Below, piece after piece: positions 57,507 to 64,000 of a stretch of DNA of 64,000 nt. Source of the DNA: Sphingobium estronivorans. GTDB taxonomy: Bacteria; Pseudomonadota; Alphaproteobacteria; Sphingomonadales; Sphingomonadaceae. The stretch covers positions 91,313-155,312 of the forward strand of contig NZ_LFCT01000005.1 of NCBI RefSeq assembly GCF_008692605.1, read 5' to 3'. The notes beneath the pieces are model-generated. The model ran no database searches and was not told the origin of the DNA. It worked only from the letters and a program-made list of their open reading frames with translations. A program made the translations under genes and the position numbers. Position 1 is the first letter of the stretch; each line of letters begins with the position of its first letter.

Positions 57507-58664
57507 TCAGAGATCCTTCTCGTACACCTGATAAATCTTGTTCACCTTGCTTTCGATGGCGTCGGCAATAGCGTTCATGCCCTGATTGTCGTCCAGCACC
57601 CAGCCGATCTCGCCGCGCGTCGCGCCATAATGGGCCGTCGCGTTGCGGCGGATATATTCGATCATCATGAAGGCAAGCTGGCTTGCCATGCGCGAGGATT
57701 GCAGCCGCTGCACCACGCCCATCAGCGGCACGCGCATGGTCCGCACCTGGGGCTTGCGCAGCCACCAGAGCAGCTTCGCCCAGCCGAAGGGGAAGAGCGA
57801 GCCGTTGAGCGGCGCGATCGCCTCGTTCAAATCCGGCAGCGTCATCATGAAGGCGACGGGCTCGCCCTCCAGCTCTGCGATCATGATGAGGTCGTTGAAC
57901 ACGATCGGCTTCAACTGCTTGCCGAAATGCGCGACCTCCTCGTCGGTGATCGGCACGAAGCCCCAATTATTGCCCCAGGCGTCGTTCAATATGTCCAGGA
58001 TGATTGCCGCCTCGCTGTCGAATTTCGATTTGTCGACCTTGCGGATGCGGATGCGCGCATTTTTCTCGCCCGACTGGACGATGCGCTGGATCAGCGGCGG
58101 GAACTGCTGGGCGATATCCAGTTCATAGGTTTTGAGCTGCTTGACCGGCCGATAGCCCGCGCCCTCGACCATGGCGCGATATTCCGGCTTGGCATGGCCC
58201 ATCATCACCGTCGGCTTATGGTCGAAACCCGCGATCAGCAGGCCCGGCTCTTCCCAGATGGACAGCGAAATCGGCCCGAGCGAGCGGGTCATGCCCTTGG
58301 CCCGCAGCCAGCCTTCCGCCGCCGCGATCAACGCCGCGCCGACTTCGGCATCTTCCGCCTCGAACAGGCCGAAATTGCCGGTGCCCGGCCCCATGCCCTG
58401 CTCGGCGGGCTGGCTCAGCGCCAGATGATCGAGATGCGCGGACACGCGCCCCACGACCTTGCCGCCCCGGCGGGCGAGGAAATATTGCGCCTCGGCATGG
58501 CCGAAAAAGGGATTCTTGCCCGGCGTGATGAGGCTGTACACCTCATCCTTCAACGGCGGCACCCAGTTGGGATCGTTGGCGTAAAGCCGCCAGGGCAGGT
58601 CGACAAACGCCTTGCGATCCGCCTTGGACATGACGGGGGTGATCACCAGTTCGGTATTGGCCAC
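57507..58664 (-). CDS. GNAT-fold acyltransferase of unknown substrate (bacterial ceramide synthase-like?)
   Basis: A 385-aa protein that begins with F-V-D-L-P-W-R-L-Y-A-N-D-P-N-W-V-P-P-L and contains a split GNAT fold (A-R-R-G-G-K-V-V-G-R-V and G-W-L-R-A-K-G). Its length and N terminus resemble proteins of the GNAT-like ceramide synthase type described in Caulobacter; this comes from memory and is unproven. Sphingomonads make sphingolipids, which makes this plausible. Neighbours are a lipid kinase and a desaturase. Confidence 0.7.
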   Translation of the reverse strand: MANTELVITPVMSKADRKAFVDLPWRLYANDPNWVPPLKDEVYSLITPGKNPFFGHAEAQYFLARRGGKVVGRVSAHLDHLALSQPAEQGMGPGTGNFGLFEAEDAEVGAALIAAAEGWLRAKGMTRSLGPISLSIWEEPGLLIAGFDHKPTVMMGHAKPEYRAMVEGAGYRPVKQLKTYELDIAQQFPPLIQRIVQSGEKNARIRIRKVDKSKFDSEAAIILDILNDAWGNNWGFVPITDEEVAHFGKQLKPIVFNDLIMIAELEGEPVAFMMTLPDLNEAIAPLNGSLFPFGWAKLLWWLRKPQVRTMRVPLMGVVQRLQSSRMASQLAFMMIEYIRRNATAHYGATRGEIGWVLDDNQGMNAIADAIESKVNKIYQVYEKDL

Positions 58665-58812
58665 GGCGGAGCTTTCGCTGGAGAGGTTTGGGCAGAGCAG
58701 TTCGGCGCTTGTCGGACGAATGTCAATCGGGACATGGACGGATCGTCCAACATGGCGAAATCGTCATGTTGCTGCCCCAATTGCAGCGCATTTACCCTTT
58801 AGGAACCACGGC

Positions 58813-59877
58813 ATGACTGTGCACGATCCCCATATGGCAGCCGTTTCGCGAACGAAGAGCGCGATCCCCGACGATGCGGCGATGCTGCGCGCCGCGGCGG
58901 ATTTGACGCGCGAGCTGTCGACGGCCCAGGCCTCCATCTACTGGCCCGACCTGCTGGTGTCGGCCCTTGTCGGCTATGCGGCGCTGGCCGGAGCGATCCT
59001 GACCCAGGGCGCGCCGATGGTGGCGTTCGGACTGGTGGCGATGCTGGCGCTCTACCGCGCGGCGAGCTTCATCCATGAACTGACCCATATCCGCAAGGGC
59101 GCGTTGCCGGGCTTCCGCTTCGGCTGGAACCTGATCGTCGGCATTCCGCTGATGATTCCGTCCTTCATGTATGAGGATGTGCATACCCAGCATCATGCGC
59201 GCACCCGTTACGGCACCGCCAACGATCCGGAATATCTGCCGCTGGCGTTGATGAAGCCGTGGTCGCTGCCGCTGTTCATCCTGGTGGCGGCGCTGGCGCC
59301 GGTCGGCCTGATCCTGCGCTTCGGCGTGCTGACGCCGCTCAGCCTGCTTTTCCCGCCGCTGCGGCGGAAGGTCGTGGCGGAATTTTCCGCCTTGTCGATC
59401 AACCCTGCCTATCGCCGCCGCGCGCCGGAGGGGGCGTTTGCCCGGGCATGGGCATGGCAGGAGGCGGGTGCCTGCATTTTCGCGCTGGCGCTGGTCGGCA
59501 GTGTGTTCGTCCTCGGCTGGAAGCCGCTGCTGACCTACATGGCCGTGCATTCGGCCATGACCGTCATCAACCAGTTGCGCACCCTTGTCGCGCATCTTTG
59601 GGAGAATGAGGGCGATGCGATGACCGTGACCGCGCAATATCTCGATTCGGTCAATGTGCCGCCGCCGTCGCCCTTTGCCGAGATCTGGGCGCCGGTGGGG
59701 CTGCGCTACCATGCGCTGCATCATCTGCTGCCCAGCGTCCCCTATCATGCATTGGGAGAGGCGCATAAGCGGCTGGCGACGACGCTGGCGGCGGATTCGC
59801 CCTATCATCGGGGCAATTACCCCGGCATGTGGCCGCTGGTCGGCAAGATCGCGCGCAGCACGATGGTGCGCCGCTAA
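58813..59877 (+). CDS. Fatty acid desaturase
   Basis: A 354-aa membrane protein with the three histidine boxes: H-E-L-T-H at 88-92, H-T-Q-H-H at 124-128 and H-A-L-H-H near residue 305. These ligate the diiron centre of membrane fatty acid desaturases/hydroxylases. ATG 58813 has AGGA upstream; a longer frame from 58612 is not supported. It lies between a GNAT protein and lptG. Confidence 0.9.
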   Translation: MTVHDPHMAAVSRTKSAIPDDAAMLRAAADLTRELSTAQASIYWPDLLVSALVGYAALAGAILTQGAPMVAFGLVAMLALYRAASFIHELTHIRKGALPGFRFGWNLIVGIPLMIPSFMYEDVHTQHHARTRYGTANDPEYLPLALMKPWSLPLFILVAALAPVGLILRFGVLTPLSLLFPPLRRKVVAEFSALSINPAYRRRAPEGAFARAWAWQEAGACIFALALVGSVFVLGWKPLLTYMAVHSAMTVINQLRTLVAHLWENEGDAMTVTAQYLDSVNVPPPSPFAEIWAPVGLRYHALHHLLPSVPYHALGEAHKRLATTLAADSPYHRGNYPGMWPLVGKIARSTMVRR

Positions 59878-59894
59878 AAAAAGGCCGGGAATTC

Positions 59895-60998
59895 CTATTC
59901 CTCGGTCCGGAACAGCAGCGTCTCGCCGACCAGCAGGAACAGCAGGAACGGCGCCCAGGCGGCGAGGAAGGGGGGGTAAGCCCCCAGATTCCCCATGGCG
60001 AGCGAGAAATTGTCCGCCACGAAATAGGCGAAGCCCAGCGCCATCCCCAGCACCGCCCGCACGAAAAGCTGGCCCGACCGCGCGAGGCCAAAGGCCGCGA
60101 CCGAACCCAATATCGGCATCAGCAGGGCGGACAGCGGCCCCGACAGCTTGTGCCACAGGGTCCCTTCCAGTTCCGCCGTGGGCCGCCCGGCATCGTGCAG
60201 GTCGCTGATCGCGGCCTGCAACTGGCCGAAGGTCAGGGCGTCGGGATCGACCTTCGCCAAGGTGAACTGATCGGGCCGGATGTCGTGCCCGAAGCGCACC
60301 GTGCCGATCTGCCGCTCCGTGCCCCGCGCCACGTCGAACTGCCGCGCATCCTCCAGCACCCAGCTTTTGCTGGCGGCGTCATAATGCCCCCGGGGCGCCT
60401 GCACGATGGTGGTCAGCGTGTTGTTGATGCGGTTGAAGATTTCGACCCGGCGCAACTGGACCGCCGTGCCCCGTCCGGCGACGATGGCGGCCGTCACCAG
60501 ATTATTGCCGTCGCGCACCCAGGGACTGGCCTTGATCCCGGTTTCCGGGGGCAGGGGGCCGTATTCCACGGCCTGCCAAGCCGAAAGCCGGGCGGTCGAA
60601 CGCGCCACGATCCGCTCGTTGAAGGCGAAGCTGATGATCGCCACGCCCATCGCCGCCGCCAGCAGGGGCGCCAATATCTGATGCGCGGACAGTCCCGCCG
60701 CCTTCATTGAGATGATTTCGCTGTTCTGGTTAAGGCTGGCGAGCATGATGAGCGTGCCGAGCAGCACCGAGAAGGGCAGGAACCGGGCGACGATCTGCGG
60801 CGCGCGCAACGCCACATAGTGCCAGAGCTGCGCGTCGCCATTGCCGGCATAGGCCAGGATATCGCCCGATTCGCCCAGCAGGTCGAGCGTCTGGAGCACC
60901 GCGACCAGCATCGCCAGCACCGCGAAGGTGCGGGTCAGGAACAGCCGTGCCATGTACCAGCTGATCTGGCGCGACGGGAAGAAATTGAGCTGATGCAT
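59895..60998 (-). CDS. lptG: LPS export ABC transporter permease LptG
   Basis: A 367-aa permease with three N-terminal helices, a periplasmic beta-jellyroll domain (about 140-260) and three C-terminal helices. LptG with LptF and LptB2 extracts lipopolysaccharide or related glycolipids from the inner membrane. Its start is 4 bp from lptF on the same strand. In sphingomonads lacking classical LPS it may handle glycosphingolipid instead, which is inference. Confidence 0.93.
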   Translation of the reverse strand: MHQLNFFPSRQISWYMARLFLTRTFAVLAMLVAVLQTLDLLGESGDILAYAGNGDAQLWHYVALRAPQIVARFLPFSVLLGTLIMLASLNQNSEIISMKAAGLSAHQILAPLLAAAMGVAIISFAFNERIVARSTARLSAWQAVEYGPLPPETGIKASPWVRDGNNLVTAAIVAGRGTAVQLRRVEIFNRINNTLTTIVQAPRGHYDAASKSWVLEDARQFDVARGTERQIGTVRFGHDIRPDQFTLAKVDPDALTFGQLQAAISDLHDAGRPTAELEGTLWHKLSGPLSALLMPILGSVAAFGLARSGQLFVRAVLGMALGFAYFVADNFSLAMGNLGAYPPFLAAWAPFLLFLLVGETLLFRTEE

Positions 60999-61001
60999 GG
61001 G

Positions 61002-62213
61002 TCAGGCGGCTCCTTCCGCCAGATTGCGCTGCCGTCGGACGACGCCCAGCAGCCGGGGCATCTGCTTGGCGATCTTGGCAAAGGCATATTCGAGCGCGGC
61101 GATCGGCTGGCCGCCGGGACGGTGCGCGATCACATGATACATCCACAGGATCAGCCCCGCGAACAACAGGAACGGTCCCCATAGCGCGATGATCGGATCG
61201 ATCTTGCCCAGCGATCCGACACCCTGCCCATATTCGTTGACCTTGTGATAGGTGACGATGAACACGATGGACAGGAACACCCCCAGCGCCGAGGTGGATC
61301 GCTTCGGCGGGATCGCGAAAGCCAGGGCCGCAAGCGGCAGCAGCAGCATCATCGCCACTTCGACCATGCGGAAATGGAAATTGGCGCGGATCTCGTTGCG
61401 CAGCTTGTCAGGGGTTCCGGGATCGTGGCCGATCACCACCAGTTCGGGAATGGTCTTTTCCCGGTCCACGTCGCGCCCCCGGAACTTTTCGATCTGCGGC
61501 AGGTCGATCGGCAGGTCGTGACTGGAAAAGGACAGGATTCGCGGCGACTTATATTTGGGTGCGTCGTTGACCAGCACGCCGTCGCGCAGGCGGAAGATGA
61601 TGGTGTCGGGATCGTCGGTGGCCAGGAAACTGCCCTGCGCCGCAGTCACCGCCACGGTCTGGCCGTCCTTGCCGATGGCGCGGACGAAAATCCCCTGCAG
61701 GTTGCGGCCTTCGTCCAGGCTGCGTTCGATCCGCAGGGTCATCCGCTTGCCCAATGTGGTGAATTCGCCCACCTTGATCGAGGCGCCCAGCGCGCCCGAC
61801 CGCAGTTCGAAGCGCAGCGCTTCATAGGCATGGCGGGACAGCGGCTGGACGAAGCCGACAATGCCGAAATTGAGCAGCGCCAACGCGATGGCGTACATAT
61901 AGGGCACGCGCAGCAACCGACCGTAGGACAGGCCGACCGCCCGCATCACGTCCAGCTCGGACGACAGGGCGAGCTTTCGGAAGGCCAGCAAAATTCCCAG
62001 CATCAGGCCGATGGGAATGCCCAGCGACAGATATTCGGGCATCATATTGGCCAGCATCCGCCACACGACGCTGACCGGCCCGCCCTCCGCCGCGACGAAG
62101 TCGAACAGGCTGAGCATCTTGTCGAGCACCAGCAGCATGGCGGAGATCACCAGCGTCCCCAGCATGGGCAAGGCGATCAGGCGAGCGAGATATCTGTCGG
62201 TGGCTGTCAGCAT
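61002..62213 (-). CDS. lptF: LPS export ABC transporter permease LptF
   Basis: A 403-aa permease with the same fold as LptG (six helices and a periplasmic jellyroll domain). The start M-L-T-A-T-D-R-Y-L-A-R-L at 62213 is preferred; the frame runs upstream to 62264 without clear ribosome sites. It precedes lptG, the usual lptFG order, and lacks an adjacent lptB. Confidence 0.92.
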   Translation of the reverse strand: MLTATDRYLARLIALPMLGTLVISAMLLVLDKMLSLFDFVAAEGGPVSVVWRMLANMMPEYLSLGIPIGLMLGILLAFRKLALSSELDVMRAVGLSYGRLLRVPYMYAIALALLNFGIVGFVQPLSRHAYEALRFELRSGALGASIKVGEFTTLGKRMTLRIERSLDEGRNLQGIFVRAIGKDGQTVAVTAAQGSFLATDDPDTIIFRLRDGVLVNDAPKYKSPRILSFSSHDLPIDLPQIEKFRGRDVDREKTIPELVVIGHDPGTPDKLRNEIRANFHFRMVEVAMMLLLPLAALAFAIPPKRSTSALGVFLSIVFIVTYHKVNEYGQGVGSLGKIDPIIALWGPFLLFAGLILWMYHVIAHRPGGQPIAALEYAFAKIAKQMPRLLGVVRRQRNLAEGAA

Positions 62214-62344
62214 TTCTCTATGTGGTCGTCCCATCACCATGATTTGGCCGCAAACCCTGCCCATATCGAAAGACAGGTAAGTTACGGGGCGAACAGGGGC
62301 TCGCCGTCCAGTGTCAACGGGCGGCTATAGCTTCACGGAGTGTG

Positions 62345-62839
62345 ATGGTCATGTTCAAAGTTGCATTGGGCCTGATGTCGGTGGGGGCCCTGTTCGCCGC
62401 CGCCCCGGCTATCGCCCACGGCATGGAAATCGGTAACGATCTGGAACGCTGCGCGGCCAATGCGAAGGGGTCGGCGGTTCTGGTCGATGTGCGCGGCTTC
62501 GCGGCCGCGACCGGCACGGTACGCGTGCAATCCTATCCCGCGACTAGGGCGGCCTGGCTGGCCAAGGGTGAATGGCTCAACCGCATCGACGTGCCGGTGA
62601 AGGCCGTGGGCGGCGCGATGCGCTTCTGCATGCCGGTGCCGCAGCCCGGCAAATATGGCATTGCCGTCCGCCACGACCGCGACGGCAATGGCAAGACCGA
62701 TATTTCCCGTGACGGCGGCGGCTTTTCCAACAATCCGTCGATCAGCATCTTCAACCTGGGCAAGCCGGGGGTCGACAAGGCCGCCTTCTATGCCGGGCCG
62801 GGCGTGACGAAAATCACCATCAACCTCAAATATATGTGA
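62345..62839 (+). CDS. DUF2141 domain exported protein
   Basis: A 164-aa protein with a signal peptide (F-A-A-A-P-A-I-A-H-G) and a DUF2141 pattern: G-T-V-R-V-Q-S-Y-P, K-Y-G-I-A-V-R-H-D-R-D-G-N-G-K-T-D and F-S-N-N-P-S. It is a predicted periplasmic Ig-like or beta-sandwich protein of unknown function. GGAG is 4-10 nt upstream of ATG 62345/62351. It ends 6 bp before the second lipid kinase. Confidence 0.85.
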   Translation: MVMFKVALGLMSVGALFAAAPAIAHGMEIGNDLERCAANAKGSAVLVDVRGFAAATGTVRVQSYPATRAAWLAKGEWLNRIDVPVKAVGGAMRFCMPVPQPGKYGIAVRHDRDGNGKTDISRDGGGFSNNPSISIFNLGKPGVDKAAFYAGPGVTKITINLKYM

Positions 62840-62845
62840 TCTGCC

Positions 62846-63814
62846 ATGGTTCGCGTCGCCCTTTTGTCCAATCCCAAGTCCACGGGCAACCGGCAGACGC
62901 TTCCGCGCGTACGCAGCTATTGCGCCAGTAATCCCGACATCTTCCATTATGAAGTGGAGCATGTCGAACAGATCGGCCGGGCGTTGCAGACCATCGCCCG
63001 CGTCGATCCGGTCGTCATCGTCATCAACGGAGGCGACGGGACGGTGCAGGCGGCCCTGACCGAACTTTATCAGGGCGAGCATTTCCAGGGGCGTGTGCCG
63101 CCCATCGCAGTGCTGCCCAACGGCAAGACCAACCTGATCGCGCTCGACCTCGGCATCCATGGCGATCCCATCAAGGCGCTGGAAAAGATCGTCCAGATCG
63201 CCAAGGCGGGCGTTGACGATCATGTCGTGGCGCGCGAACTGATCGCCCTGTCGGACGGCAGCGCGGAAACGCGACCGGTGCTGGGCATGTTCCTGGGCGG
63301 GGCGGGGCTGGCCGACTATATGCTCTATTGCCGCAACCAGATTTATCCGCTGGGTCTTTCCAACGGCATGAGCCATGTCCTGACGGTTATCGCTGTGCTG
63401 CTGTCGCTGGTTTTCGGCATTCGTGCCCGATTTCTGCCGCAATCGAGCCATCCGGTGCGCATTTCCCTGATTCGTGACGGGCAATTGGCCGGGCGTTTCG
63501 CGGTGCTGATCGTGACGACACTGGAACGATTGCTGCTGGGCGTGCAGCCGGGCGACGGCCAGCGCGGTCATATGAAGCTGATGGCGGTCGACCAGAATCT
63601 GCCCGCGCTGCTCCGCCTGTTCTGGGCCAGCGTCACCCGCCGTGTCGGCAAGGCGCAGATGCAGGGCATCCATCTGGAACATGGCGACGTGATCCGCATC
63701 GAAGGCGACCACAGCAGCGTCATTCTGGACGGCGAACTGTTCGAGGCATCGGAAGGCAAGCCGATCGTCCTGCGCTCGACCGAGCCGGTGCCGTTCCTGC
63801 GACTGGCGGCCTGA
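62846..63814 (+). CDS. Diacylglycerol kinase family lipid kinase (second copy)
   Basis: A 322-aa lipid kinase with G-G-D-G-T at 62-66 and L-P-N-G-K-T-N-L-I-A. It follows the DUF2141 gene with only 6 bp between, so the two are probably cotranscribed. It differs from the copy at 56589 in the length and in a longer C-terminal part. The lipid substrate is unknown. Confidence 0.88.
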   Translation: MVRVALLSNPKSTGNRQTLPRVRSYCASNPDIFHYEVEHVEQIGRALQTIARVDPVVIVINGGDGTVQAALTELYQGEHFQGRVPPIAVLPNGKTNLIALDLGIHGDPIKALEKIVQIAKAGVDDHVVARELIALSDGSAETRPVLGMFLGGAGLADYMLYCRNQIYPLGLSNGMSHVLTVIAVLLSLVFGIRARFLPQSSHPVRISLIRDGQLAGRFAVLIVTTLERLLLGVQPGDGQRGHMKLMAVDQNLPALLRLFWASVTRRVGKAQMQGIHLEHGDVIRIEGDHSSVILDGELFEASEGKPIVLRSTEPVPFLRLAA

Positions 63815-63838
63815 CCATCCGATAATATAGTCGGGGCG

Positions 63839-64000
63839 TCAGGGCTTCGGTTTCAGCGCCTCGGCCAGCGACATGGTCGCACTGCCCCGGCGGGCCGGTT
63901 GGGCTTGGCTCGGATCGGGTTTCCAGCCGCTCAGGAAGACGATAGCCATCTGCTCGGCGATCCGGCCATCGCCATCGGCACCCGCCGCGAAATGGCGGGG
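63839..64000 (-). CDS. C-terminal fragment, probable methyltransferase
   Basis: The last 53 codons of a minus-strand gene run off the right edge. The end reads A-I-V-F-L-S-G-W-K-P-D-P-S-Q then R-R-G-S-A-T-M-S-L-A-E-A-L-K. This resembles the C terminus of BioC/NDUFAF5-like methyltransferase-domain proteins in alphaproteobacteria, from memory. Only a partial call is possible. Confidence 0.45.
   Translation of the reverse strand, partial: PRHFAAGADGDGRIAEQMAIVFLSGWKPDPSQAQPARRGSATMSLAEALKPKP

Overview
The window is about 64 kb of GC-rich chromosomal DNA that reads as core genome of an alphaproteobacterium of the Sphingomonadaceae, most likely Sphingobium or a close relative. This is inferred from gene content: a split F1 operon (atpHAGDC without F0 genes), a large TonB-dependent receptor, a NepR-like anti-sigma protein, a DUF2239 protein and overall codon use. 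No rRNA, CRISPR array, insertion sequence or integrase was seen. One tRNA gene, tRNA-Arg(TCT), is present.

Layout. 0-7.4 kb: an acyltransferase, a flavin-dependent oxidoreductase, an Hpt protein, then a minus-strand run yfgM-like, bamB, der and tusA (outer-membrane assembly and ribosome maturation), plus panB. 7.5-13 kb: a TonB-dependent receptor, a YezD-family protein and an RBBP9-like hydrolase that share an upstream dyad motif, an OsmC protein and an EamA transporter. 12.9-20.1 kb: a lone cpaF and the atpHAGDC operon, which carries a LysE-type exporter between atpA and atpG. 20-33 kb: housekeeping and repair genes (trypsin-like protease, ada, priA, transaldolase-like fsa, an acyltransferase-SGNH fusion, queuosine precursor transporter, truA, fmt, recR, def).

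33-40.6 kb is a complete minus-strand phosphate module, phoR-pstSCAB-phoU-phoB, with a triple 11-bp-spaced Pho box ahead of pstS. Divergent from phoR, at 40.7-43.3 kb, lies the most unusual locus: a small protein with a Tat-type signal, a PqqD-like protein, an HPr-kinase-like ATPase and an NTP_transf_5-type nucleotidyltransferase. The last three overlap translationally. The set resembles the PqqD/kinase/nucleotidyltransferase tailoring trio of some lasso-peptide clusters, but no cyclase or leader protease is present.

43.8-49 kb: an M20 amidohydrolase, a 3-hydroxybutyrate dehydrogenase/patatin pair (probably polyhydroxybutyrate turnover), a zinc metallopeptidase and the NepR-like gene. 49-56.5 kb: glnE-bcp-DUF455 as a coupled run, an M23 peptidase, erpA, xth, DUF2239 and a metallophosphoesterase. 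56.5-64 kb has an envelope-lipid theme: two diacylglycerol-kinase-like lipid kinases, a GNAT-fold acyltransferase, a fatty-acid desaturase, lptF/lptG and a DUF2141 protein. The window ends inside a probable methyltransferase gene.
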